Assembly (NCBI GenBank): GCA_902543295.1
Contig: CACBXW010000004.1
Location: forward strand, 1-64,000
DNA length: 64,000 bases
DNA from: an uncultured Pelagibacteraceae bacterium
Lineage (GTDB): Bacteria; Pseudomonadota; Alphaproteobacteria; Pelagibacterales; Pelagibacteraceae
Direction of reading: 5' to 3'
The position numbers and the translations under genes were made by a program. Every line of letters begins with the position of its first letter. The first letter of the stretch is position 1. Shown piece by piece: positions 50,887 through 59,449 of this stretch. The notes under the pieces were generated by a model. It was not told where the DNA came from. It searched no databases and saw only the letters and a list, made by a program, of their open reading frames with translations.

Positions 50887-51588
50887 TTACTTTAAATTTT
50901 TGTATTTTTTCATGCAAACTTGAGCTAACAAAAGATTTGGGTCTATAAATAATTTTGAATCTTTTGCTTTTTTAAAAGATTTGTATGAAAAAATAGCTAT
51001 TGGTAGTTCTGTACAACCAAGAATTATTTTTTTACATTTTTTTTTCATTAAAAATTTAACTGCTGGTCTTAAAGCTTTTTCAGCATCTTTTACTTTACCT
51101 TTTTTCACATATTTAATTGCAGTATTTACTGAACTCTTTTGTAACCTTTCACTCGGACTTATCAAATTATAATTTTTTTCAAAATACTTATGGTAGATTT
51201 TTGTGTCTAAAGTAGCTTCAGTACATAATAATCCTATAGTTGAATTTTTCTTAAATTTTTTTTTTGTGTTTAAATATACCTCTTTTGGCATACTAAGAAA
51301 TGGTACTGATATTTTTTTTTGAATATCTTCATGCCAGTAATGTGCTGTGTTGCAAGGCATTACAATAAACTTGCACTTATTTTTTTCCAGCATTTGACAA
51401 CCAGCAATTAATTCTTTTAAAACATTTTTGTATTGTTTTAAATTCTCTGCTCTTCGTGGTGTATTTGATTTATTATAGAGGACAAACATTGGGTATTTTT
51501 GATCTAATTTTCCTCTGTTTAATTTTGCAAGCTTATCACAAAAGTCTAAGCCTGCTTGAGTTCCCATGCCTCCTAATATGCCAATCAT
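50887..51588 (-). CDS. aspartate/glutamate racemase family protein
   Basis: 233 residues. The two catalytic cysteines are in MPCNTAH and LGCTELP, and ILGGMGTQA is the N-terminal signature. It interconverts L- and D-aspartate or a similar acid without PLP. It is alone on its strand between the methyltransferase and an MFS gene. Confidence 0.87.
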   Translation of the reverse strand: MIGILGGMGTQAGLDFCDKLAKLNRGKLDQKYPMFVLYNKSNTPRRAENLKQYKNVLKELIAGCQMLEKNKCKFIVMPCNTAHYWHEDIQKKISVPFLSMPKEVYLNTKKKFKKNSTIGLLCTEATLDTKIYHKYFEKNYNLISPSERLQKSSVNTAIKYVKKGKVKDAEKALRPAVKFLMKKKCKKIILGCTELPIAIFSYKSFKKAKDSKLFIDPNLLLAQVCMKKYKNLK

Positions 51589-51671
51589 AATTTAAATAAT
51601 ATCTTCTATATTAAAATTCTAAACATCTATATAAATATTTAAATAACAGCGAAAATATATTGACGCTAATT

Positions 51672-52841
51672 ATGAATAGAAATTTATCTTTACTTACGTT
51701 AAGTCAGATATTCGGTTTTACAACAGCAACTATAACAGTATTTCTCAGTGGAATTGTTGGTTCCCAAATTAGCTCAAATCAATCTTTATCAACTTTGCCA
51801 ACTGCTTTATTCGTAGTTGGAACTGCAAGTTTTACTGTCTTAGCGGCTAATATTATGAGTAAAATTGGAAGGAGAAATGGTTTTGTATTTGCGGCTATAG
51901 GAAGTTCATGTTCTGCACTACTTGCTGCTTTTGCAATCAGTCAGAAAAGTTTTAATTTATTTTGTCTATCTTGCTTAATTCTTGGAATGGGAGCTGCATT
52001 TAATCATCAATATAGATTTGCAGCAGCTGAAAGTGTTGAAAAAGACAAAATACCAAAAGCAATTTCTACTCTTCTAATGGCAGGGATTGTGTCAGCATTT
52101 TTAGGCATAAGTCTTGCAAATTACACTAAAGATTTAATCCAAGATCAATTGTATGTTGGTTCTTATCTTTTATTATCTTTCCTTTCTTTTATGCCTGGAG
52201 TTTTTTTATTTTTTTTCAAAAATGTAGAAAATGTTCAGGAGGATAGTTTAAAAGAAGGAAATATAAGAAATCTAAAATCTATCGTATTACAACCAAGGTT
52301 TTTACAAGCAATTACTGCAGCTGCTTTTGCTTATGCTGTAATGTCATTTTTAATGACAGCAACTCCTTTAAGTATGCATGTTATGGAAAATATGAGCTTA
52401 AAAGAAACTGGGTTAGTATTACAATTTCATGTGGTTGCAATGTTTTTACCTTCGCTAATAACAGGTAATTTAATAAAAAAATATGGACACAGTGCAATAA
52501 TTTATGGTGGAGTTTTATTTTTTTTCATCACAGTTCTTTTAAGTTTATTTGAACAGACATATCTTAATTATATGCTCTCATTAATTTTTTTAGGTCTCGG
52601 TTGGAATTTTTTGTTTATATCAGGTACCAGCTTAGTAGTTTTGACTTATAACAAAGAAGAAAAATTTAAAGTACAAGGGATAAATGATTTAATTGTTTTT
52701 TCAACTATGGCTTTAGCCAGTTTATCTGCTGGAATTTTACTAAATTCTATTGGATGGAAAATGATGAATCTTATTTGTATACCTTTTTTAATATTAATTA
52801 TTTTTGTAAGTTATATGGCCGATAAAAAATCAGTTTCTTAA
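51672..52841 (+). CDS. MFS transporter
   Basis: 389 residues from the ATG at 51672; a TTG at 51660 would add four residues. About twelve helices are predicted. LAANIMSKIGRRNGFVFAAIGS is the MFS loop 2-3 motif, and FNHQYRFAAAESVEKDKIPKAISTLLMAG the start of helix 5. It probably exports or imports a small molecule. It is followed by a LysE gene 2 bases later. Confidence 0.82.
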   Translation: MNRNLSLLTLSQIFGFTTATITVFLSGIVGSQISSNQSLSTLPTALFVVGTASFTVLAANIMSKIGRRNGFVFAAIGSSCSALLAAFAISQKSFNLFCLSCLILGMGAAFNHQYRFAAAESVEKDKIPKAISTLLMAGIVSAFLGISLANYTKDLIQDQLYVGSYLLLSFLSFMPGVFLFFFKNVENVQEDSLKEGNIRNLKSIVLQPRFLQAITAAAFAYAVMSFLMTATPLSMHVMENMSLKETGLVLQFHVVAMFLPSLITGNLIKKYGHSAIIYGGVLFFFITVLLSLFEQTYLNYMLSLIFLGLGWNFLFISGTSLVVLTYNKEEKFKVQGINDLIVFSTMALASLSAGILLNSIGWKMMNLICIPFLILIIFVSYMADKKSVS

Positions 52842-52843
52842 AC

Positions 52844-53458
52844 ATGTCTTTTCTTTTTTTAGGTTTTTTGACAGGCTTAACATTAATTTTTGCAATAGGA
52901 CCACAAAATGTTTTTGTAATAGAACAAGGACTAAAGAAACAATATATATTTTTAGTTTGCTTAGTCTGTGCATTATCTGATTTGATTTTAATTTTCTTAG
53001 GTATTTTTTTATTTAATTATTTTTCTAATTATTTTAATAATGTAGTGGAGCTGATTTTAAATATCCTTTTAATTATTTTTTTATCTTTTTTTATTTACGG
53101 AAAAATTAAAGAAATATTTAAATTTAAATCTTTAGAATTTAAAAATAATGTCATAGCACAGAGTTCATTTAATATCTTTATTAAGACCTTAGGTTTTACA
53201 TATTTAAACCCACACGTATATTCTGATACAGTATTTTTTTTAGGAAATTTCTCAAAATCCTTTAATATTGAAAACAAAATTTACTTTGGAATAGGTGCTT
53301 CAATAGCCTCTTTTTTATTTTTCTTTTCTTTAGGATACTTATCTAAAATTTTTTCAAACAAATTAAATAACAGAAGCTTTTGGAAATACATAAATATTTT
53401 TATTATAATATTTATGTTAGGTATAATTTTTTACATTATTAGAACTATTATTTATTAA
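52844..53458 (+). CDS. LysE family amino-acid exporter
   Basis: 204 residues, six helices. FAIGPQNVFVIEQGLKKQ is the LysE/ArgO signature at the N-terminus; the cytoplasmic loop and later YLNPHVYSDTVFFLGNF complete the family pattern. It likely exports arginine, lysine or a related amino acid. It overlaps the convergent HAD gene by 11 bases. Confidence 0.87.
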   Translation: MSFLFLGFLTGLTLIFAIGPQNVFVIEQGLKKQYIFLVCLVCALSDLILIFLGIFLFNYFSNYFNNVVELILNILLIIFLSFFIYGKIKEIFKFKSLEFKNNVIAQSSFNIFIKTLGFTYLNPHVYSDTVFFLGNFSKSFNIENKIYFGIGASIASFLFFFSLGYLSKIFSNKLNNRSFWKYINIFIIIFMLGIIFYIIRTIIY

Positions 53459-54107
53459 AGATTTTTTTTGATAATTTATTAACCTTTAAATAGTTTCCAT
53501 CAAATTCGTATTGAGTATGATATTTTCCAGGAAACGCAATGCATTTTATATCTGCACTTAAAGCAGAATTTAAACTTTCTTCTGTATCTTCAATTGCAAC
53601 ACATTCCTCTGAGTTAATATTCAAGTATTTTAAAGCATAATTATAAATATCAGGATATGGTTTTTCTCTTAATATGAATTCATTGTTGCCGATAAAATCA
53701 AAATCTTTTTTTTCAATTCTTCCTCTTAACGAGTTAAAAATAGAATTTATATTGTTACTCGTTGTTGAACTAGCAAGCCCAATTTTTATTTTGTTCTTTT
53801 TGCAAAATTGAATTATTTCTTTTACACCGTCTCTAGGCTCAACTTTGTGTTTGTTTAAATATTCATTAAAAATTTTGGTTTTTAAATTTCTTATTTTTTT
53901 TCCATCTATTTCAATACTAGTATCTTTTGCGTAATCATTAATTCTTGAAGTTCCACCTGATTTTGACAATAGTTTTCTGTATATATCTTCATCCCAGAAC
54001 CAGTCTAATCCACTTATTTTAAACGCTTCATTAAATGCATCTCTTTGAAGATCTGATGTTTCAGCTAAAGTTCCAATTGAACCAAATAAAACAGCTTTGT
54101 AACTCAT
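53448..54107 (-). CDS. HAD-fold protein lacking both catalytic aspartates
   Basis: 219 residues from the ATG at 54107, which overlaps the permease stop by one base; the longer ORF start at 54215 lies in the permease gene. The sequence is otherwise CbbY/beta-phosphoglucomutase-like. Motif I should read DxDGTL but reads FGSIGTL: position 9 is Gly and 11 is Ile. Motif II Ser113/114, Lys149 and acidic Glu173/Asp174 remain. It may be a regulatory or binding protein made with the ABC transporter. Confidence 0.85.
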   Translation of the reverse strand: MSYKAVLFGSIGTLAETSDLQRDAFNEAFKISGLDWFWDEDIYRKLLSKSGGTSRINDYAKDTSIEIDGKKIRNLKTKIFNEYLNKHKVEPRDGVKEIIQFCKKNKIKIGLASSTTSNNINSIFNSLRGRIEKKDFDFIGNNEFILREKPYPDIYNYALKYLNINSEECVAIEDTEESLNSALSADIKCIAFPGKYHTQYEFDGNYLKVNKLSKKIFNK

Positions 54108-54988
54108 TATCCCTTCACAGCACCAGCTGTTAATCCACTGATTACTTGTCTTTGGAAAAACATAACTAACATAAATAAAGGAGCAGTTGCTGAGACAACT
54201 GCAGAAACAGCCCACATCAAATTACCTTCATGTTGATTTGTTCCAAGATAACTTTGAATTTTGGGTACCATAGTATGATTTTCCTGATTTAATAAAAGAG
54301 CAGTTACTGTAAAATCATTATACGCAAGCATTAAACTAAATAATCCAGCTGTTATTACTCCAGGCCACATAACTGGCATAATGATATGTCTAAATGCTTG
54401 AAAATAAGAGCAGCCATCAATTAAAGCACTTTCATCAAGTTCTTTAGGAACAGTTTTAAAAAATGAATACAATAACCACAAAGTAAATGGTTGATTTATT
54501 GCAACAAGAACAACGATGGTCGTGGGTAGTATTCCCCAAATTTGTAATTGAAAAAACGGAAATAAATAACCAGAGACCAATGTAATATGCGGCATTGCTC
54601 TAAAAATTAATGCTGCAATTAAAATCCAAAATGCATAATTTCTTGTAGACCTAGATAAAGCATAAGCTCCTAAGGTCCCGAGGAACAATGAAATGGTTAC
54701 AACAAAAAATGTAACTATAACTGTATTCCTAGATGCTTTCCAAAACTCTCCTTCAGTCCAAGCTTGACTATAAGCATCTGTTGTAAACTTTCCTCCAGTT
54801 TCTAACAATGTATTGAATGCTGTAATAGCATACCACCAGTCAGCTCTTGAAAAAAAGTCAGCTCTTACTTTAAATGATCCCCAGAAGGTCCAAATAAAGG
54901 GAAAGCATGCAACCAACAACCAAACTATTATAAAGGTTGTATTAAAAATTTTTAAAGCATTTGATCTTTTATCAAGTCCGTATTCCAT
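54107..54988 (-). CDS. carbohydrate ABC transporter permease, MalG-like
   Basis: 293 residues, six helices. DESALIDGCSYFQAFRHIIMPVMWPGVI is the EAA loop that contacts the ATPase. It partners the MalF-like permease, whose stop adjoins its start (54988/54989). No ATPase gene is in this operon. Confidence 0.9.
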   Translation of the reverse strand: MEYGLDKRSNALKIFNTTFIIVWLLVACFPFIWTFWGSFKVRADFFSRADWWYAITAFNTLLETGGKFTTDAYSQAWTEGEFWKASRNTVIVTFFVVTISLFLGTLGAYALSRSTRNYAFWILIAALIFRAMPHITLVSGYLFPFFQLQIWGILPTTIVVLVAINQPFTLWLLYSFFKTVPKELDESALIDGCSYFQAFRHIIMPVMWPGVITAGLFSLMLAYNDFTVTALLLNQENHTMVPKIQSYLGTNQHEGNLMWAVSAVVSATAPLFMLVMFFQRQVISGLTAGAVKG

Positions 54989-56017
54989 TTATCTCGCTGT
55001 CCTAAATTCCTTCCATGTTCTTATTAAAACTGGTGCTAAAAGTATGGCTATCCCAACAATTGTCATCATTGAGGTGGCTGCTGCTGAACCAAATAATATT
55101 ACTTCCTCATTAACAAGGTTATCATAAATTAACCAAGACAAAGATTGAGCACTTCCTTCAGCACTGAAACCAATTATAGGCTCAAAAACTCTAAAATTAT
55201 CCATCAATGAAATGAGAGCAACAAATGTAACTACAGGATAAATATGAGGCAAAACAATATGTCTTACTCTCTGCCATCTTGATGCTCCATCAATAATAGC
55301 TGCTTCAACAGGTTCTTGAGGAACAGTTTGTAAAGCTGCATAAAATACTACAAAAGCAAATGGTGAATGGTGCCAAATTCCATATATTATTATAGTTATC
55401 CAAGTAAGAGTTTTTGAGGATTTTAACGATAAATAAGGGTCATCCATTAACATTTGCAAATTCGCGCCAATAATTCCTTCTGCATCTATCATCCAAAATA
55501 AAACTAAAGAACCTACCAATGGAGTAACAATCATCGGCAATATGGTTCCAAATATTAATGGCCCTCTAATTCTTCTAGTTACCGCATTAAGACTTAAAGC
55601 AATTATAAAACCCAAAAGTAAGACGTTAGGCGTTACAAATAAGCAATAAGTTAAAGTAAAAATTAGAGCCTTGTAAAAGGGTAGGTTGGTAACTTGATCT
55701 ACAAATTCCCCAAAACTATTTGTTTCATTCCAAAATTTTCCAATTTCTTCTATTGCAAGATGATTTCTATCGACATAAGTCCCAAATCCGTTGAATTTTC
55801 CTAAAGGCTTTTCTTCTCGAATTTTTGAGGTTTTTTCTTGGTCAACAACTATAGAAACTGTACATCCAAAAGGATCACATTTTTTTACTTCCTTAACTAC
55901 TTGGTCGTGCTGCGCATAAAATGATTGTATCCCTGTTGAAATAATAGGAAGACCTATAAATAAAATCATTGCCAATCCAGTTGGCAAGAAAAACCAAAAA
56001 AAAGTTTTGTTAGGCAT
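54989..56017 (-). CDS. carbohydrate ABC transporter permease, MalF-like
   Basis: 342 residues. An extended periplasmic segment (about 35-115) follows helix 1 and includes a CDPFGC pair that could form a disulfide. VEAAIIDGASRWQRVRHIVLPHIYP is the EAA loop. It forms the channel with the MalG-like subunit. A hairpin at 56026-56051 separates it from the binding protein gene. Confidence 0.89.
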   Translation of the reverse strand: MPNKTFFWFFLPTGLAMILFIGLPIISTGIQSFYAQHDQVVKEVKKCDPFGCTVSIVVDQEKTSKIREEKPLGKFNGFGTYVDRNHLAIEEIGKFWNETNSFGEFVDQVTNLPFYKALIFTLTYCLFVTPNVLLLGFIIALSLNAVTRRIRGPLIFGTILPMIVTPLVGSLVLFWMIDAEGIIGANLQMLMDDPYLSLKSSKTLTWITIIIYGIWHHSPFAFVVFYAALQTVPQEPVEAAIIDGASRWQRVRHIVLPHIYPVVTFVALISLMDNFRVFEPIIGFSAEGSAQSLSWLIYDNLVNEEVILFGSAAATSMMTIVGIAILLAPVLIRTWKEFRTAR

Positions 56018-56025
56018 TAATGTAA

Positions 56026-56051
56026 TAAGTGGGGATTTTCATCCCCACTTA
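56026..56051 (-). other. intercistronic hairpin between binding protein and MalF-like permease
   Basis: TAAGTGGGGAT pairs with ATCCCCACTTA around a four-base loop (11 pairs). The minus strand has no T run after it, so it is likely a processing or stabilising hairpin. Confidence 0.75.
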
Positions 56052-56062
56052 AAATTTATTGA

Positions 56063-57283
56063 TTATAGAAAGCCTTGTTCTTTTGCTTTACTCATGTAAG
56101 CTGCTTCCACATCTTTTAAAGCTTGTTCTGCTGACTCTTTACCTTGTAAAAATTCAACAATCTCACTTCCTAATGCACCATGCATTAAACCCATTTGTGG
56201 TAACATTGGATATGGTTTAGCTTTCATTTTAACAGCTTCGATAACTCCAATTGATTTTGGTCCAGGCTTAAAACCTTCAATTAACCAAACAGCTTGATCC
56301 GCTGCATCTGCAACCATCTTTTTGTTAGCAGCTGCGTGTGCCAAAGCTCTAAATGTTGCTTCAGCATCAGCGTCAGATCTATTTTTTGCTAATGTGAAAC
56401 CGTCCCACCATAAAGTCGCCGCTGGTATGTTTCCTCCAGCAACTGTTGCTGGTCCAGTTAATTTAGTTGCAGCTGTAATTTTTGCATCACCATCATCATC
56501 AAGCAATGTTCCTGATCTTGATGCCCAAAGAGTCATTAATGCAACATTTCCAGATTCCCATTCAACTTTAATAGCTTCACTATCGTGAGTTAAATAATCT
56601 GGGTTACTTAAACCTGCTAATTTTTTTAGCATATTTAATGTTGCTACACCTTTTGCATTGTTAATGCTTGGTTGAGCAGTTCCTGCTTTAAAGAATTCTC
56701 CTCCATGTCCAATGTACATGTTAACGAATTCTTCTGCTAAATTCCAACCAGCTTTGTATGCTGCTGCGTAAGGATATTGCATTTTACCAGATGCTCTTAT
56801 TTTTTCTGATGCCGCTACTACTTCCTCATATGTTTTAGGAACAGCGATACCCAATTCTTTTAAAACATCTTCTCTGTAATATAAGTGCTGAGTATTTGCC
56901 ATAAAAGCAACTGCCATTATTTTTCCATCAATTGTTATCAATTGAGAGTCTTGTATTCCTTTTCCATATTTCTTAACAAGATCATCTAGTGGTCTAATTA
57001 AGTCTTGGTTCATCAAAGGAACTATAGAGCTATTTGCTGCAATTCTTGCAGAAAACTCTGATGGATTTGCAGTTAAAGCTGGCACAGCAATTTTATTGTG
57101 CTCAGATGAGTGTGTGACTTTAAAATCTGCACTTCCTTTGCATCCTTTAGCTGTTTCCACAAAAGTTCTTAAAGCTGGAAAATCATTAGCTAAAATATTT
57201 ATTGATCCACTCTTAATGTTACAATCTGCGTAAGCAGAAGTTCCAAAAAGAAGAAACAATAAAGATATTAATATTTTTTTCAT
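56063..57283 (-). CDS. extracellular solute-binding protein, family 1
   Basis: 406 residues with a signal peptide cut near AYA-DCNIK. The mature protein has SEFSARIAANSSIVPLMNQDLIRPLDDL, YREDVLKELGIAVPKTYEEVVAA and NVALMTLWASRSG, as in sugar-binding proteins of CUT1 systems. It binds an unidentified sugar or polyol. TTAGGGAAA is its ribosome binding site. It lies 73 bases after the MetE-like gene on the same strand. Confidence 0.9.
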   Translation of the reverse strand: MKKILISLLFLLFGTSAYADCNIKSGSINILANDFPALRTFVETAKGCKGSADFKVTHSSEHNKIAVPALTANPSEFSARIAANSSIVPLMNQDLIRPLDDLVKKYGKGIQDSQLITIDGKIMAVAFMANTQHLYYREDVLKELGIAVPKTYEEVVAASEKIRASGKMQYPYAAAYKAGWNLAEEFVNMYIGHGGEFFKAGTAQPSINNAKGVATLNMLKKLAGLSNPDYLTHDSEAIKVEWESGNVALMTLWASRSGTLLDDDGDAKITAATKLTGPATVAGGNIPAATLWWDGFTLAKNRSDADAEATFRALAHAAANKKMVADAADQAVWLIEGFKPGPKSIGVIEAVKMKAKPYPMLPQMGLMHGALGSEIVEFLQGKESAEQALKDVEAAYMSKAKEQGFL

Positions 57284-57356
57284 GTTTGTTTCCCTAATTA
57301 AATTTAAATTTATGGATAAAAGGATATATATTCCTTAGGGAATTTAAAAGTAGTTT

Positions 57357-58484
57357 TTAAATCGCATTTGACGCAAGCTCTGCACCTGCGACCAAAGATT
57401 CAAATTTCTTGTAAACAATATTTTCATCAACATTTCCAAAGCCTGCAAAAGTACTAAATCCACAATCACTTCCAGCCATTAATTGATCTTTATCAATTAC
57501 TTTTGAATACTGAATTATTCTATTTTTTACTAACTCTTCATGTTCTATAAAGTTTGATGTTGAGTCTATTACACCAGGAACTATTACTTTATCATTAGGA
57601 AGTTTTATATTTTCAAAAACCTGCCATTCATGAGCATGTCTTGGGTTCGAGGCTTCAATTAAATAAGTTTGGATATTTGCTTTTAAAGCAATAGGTAATA
57701 TTTTTTCTAATCCAATATCGTGAATATGTGGTCCTTCATAATTTCCCCAGCAGATATGCATTCTCAACTTAGAGGCATCGATATCTTTGATTGCTTCATT
57801 AAGACATTCGATTTGTTTTTCAGCTCTTACTAAAAATTCTTCATCTGATACATTTTTAAAAGTCATATGTCTTGCAAGCGCAAGATCTGGACAATCAATT
57901 TGTAATAATAAATCATTATTTGTTATTTCATCATATTCAGTTTTCATCATTTTTGATAATGCCACCAAATAATCATCGTCATTTTTATAAAATTTGTTTG
58001 GAAGGAAATTTGAAATTACTCCTGGTGATGCAGAGTTAATAAATCCTTGAGAATGGTTATTTTTTTTTAATGCATATTTTAAATTACTGATATCTTTAGT
58101 TAGAGACTTAGTATCTTTAATTTTTAAATCAGCAGTACAACATGGTCTTGTATAAGTAGGTGTACCTCCTGATTTTGCAATTTTTTCTTTATATGATGGA
58201 AAATCATCTAAGTCTTTAGGAGCTCTTCTCTCGCTTTCACCACTAAAGCCATGTAATCGATCCTTGACATAAGTAGCATAACTGATTTTTGACATTTCAC
58301 CATCACTTACAATGTCAATACCGATATCAATTTGTTTTTTTACAATTTTGTTTACATCTTCTTCAATTATCTTATCAAGTTCTCCTTGATCAAATAATTC
58401 ATTTTTATCTTTTTTAAAAAGTATCTCAGATAGCTTTTTTGATCTTGGTAGACTTCCAACATGTGTGGTTTTAATTTTATCCAT
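57357..58484 (-). CDS. stand-alone MetE C-terminal-like zinc methyltransferase
   Basis: 375 residues from the ATG at 58484; the TTG at 58511 overlaps the upstream gene. It corresponds to the catalytic barrel of cobalamin-independent methionine synthase without its N-terminal half. The zinc site is visible as His and Cys in RMHICWGN, Glu in YLIEASN and Cys in GSDCGFS. Relatives transfer methyl or alkyl groups to thiols. It is 5 bases after the tandem SnoaL gene. The substrate may be the imported compound rather than homocysteine. Confidence 0.85.
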   Translation of the reverse strand: MDKIKTTHVGSLPRSKKLSEILFKKDKNELFDQGELDKIIEEDVNKIVKKQIDIGIDIVSDGEMSKISYATYVKDRLHGFSGESERRAPKDLDDFPSYKEKIAKSGGTPTYTRPCCTADLKIKDTKSLTKDISNLKYALKKNNHSQGFINSASPGVISNFLPNKFYKNDDDYLVALSKMMKTEYDEITNNDLLLQIDCPDLALARHMTFKNVSDEEFLVRAEKQIECLNEAIKDIDASKLRMHICWGNYEGPHIHDIGLEKILPIALKANIQTYLIEASNPRHAHEWQVFENIKLPNDKVIVPGVIDSTSNFIEHEELVKNRIIQYSKVIDKDQLMAGSDCGFSTFAGFGNVDENIVYKKFESLVAGAELASNAI

Positions 58485-58489
58485 AGTTT

Positions 58490-59449
58490 TTACATTAATA
58501 TTTGTTTCCAAATAGCCACTTCATCAAATAATACCCATTCTCTTATTATTTTATCATTTCTTAATTCTGCATGATTTATACCCATTATAAATAAATCTTT
58601 GTCAGTCTTTTTCCCAAATTCTTCACTGTCTTTAGAGTGCTTACCACTTAAAAACCATCTGATCGTAGCTTTTTGATTGTTATTTTTTTCATCCAATGAT
58701 GCAACATGTTCGATTGTAAACTTTATTTCAGAAAATATATTTTTTAAAGAGCTCCAATATTTAATTATATCTTCACTGCCATTTCCAACTCTATTACTTG
58801 GCCAAAATAGACTGGCTGCCCTATCATAATCTTCAAAATCATAATCATTATTAAATATTTTCTTTAAAATATTTGAATATATATAACCTGATGAAACTTC
58901 GTTAACTTTTACTGGAGTATACTCTGACTTTTTATCAGAAGATCTATTAAAAACTTTGATAGCTTTAGATACGCCACCTTCTTTATCAATTAAATGCCTT
59001 GCAAATTGCTCAGGTGTATAACCTAGCTGTCGAACCATTGCACCTTGATCTCTAACAATCCACTCATCATAAACCTGATTATTTTTACATGCACAGTCAG
59101 CTATAACTCTATAAACAATTTTGTTTCCTGTTTTTTTTCCGTAGTACCCGTCATTTAAATGTGTAGCTTTGCTCAGAATTCTGTGAGATGAATGATATCC
59201 TTCATTGTCATTTCCGCTCCAAATTACATCCTCACCTAATAATTGTCTGTCTGGAAATTCGTCTAAAGTTTTATAAGTTGCATCAATAACAGGTTTAAAA
59301 CCATACGTTATTCCAAAAGGTGATCTTACAGGGATATTCTCTGAATAATATTTGGATATCGACTCGACATCTTTCCCTTCCCAAATTTGTTTAGTAATTT
59401 TTAAAATGTAATCAGTTAAATTTTTATAATTACCATCAAATCCTTTCAT
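58490..59449 (-). CDS. tandem SnoaL-like (NTF2-fold) protein
   Basis: 319 residues with two NTF2-like domains: about 1-165 (YSENIPVRSPFGITYGFKPVIDATYKTLDEFPD) and about 190-319 (YWSSLKNIFSEIKFTIEHVASLDEK). Members are cyclases or isomerases acting on small ring or keto compounds. It overlaps the bicupin stop by one base and precedes the MetE-like gene by 5. Function unknown. Confidence 0.75.
   Translation of the reverse strand: MKGFDGNYKNLTDYILKITKQIWEGKDVESISKYYSENIPVRSPFGITYGFKPVIDATYKTLDEFPDRQLLGEDVIWSGNDNEGYHSSHRILSKATHLNDGYYGKKTGNKIVYRVIADCACKNNQVYDEWIVRDQGAMVRQLGYTPEQFARHLIDKEGGVSKAIKVFNRSSDKKSEYTPVKVNEVSSGYIYSNILKKIFNNDYDFEDYDRAASLFWPSNRVGNGSEDIIKYWSSLKNIFSEIKFTIEHVASLDEKNNNQKATIRWFLSGKHSKDSEEFGKKTDKDLFIMGINHAELRNDKIIREWVLFDEVAIWKQILM

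Noticed and set aside
57318..57345. Possible terminator hairpin (AAGGA/TCCTT) after the MetE-like gene
   Set aside because: Only five pairs, a loop of seven and a short T run; too weak to call.
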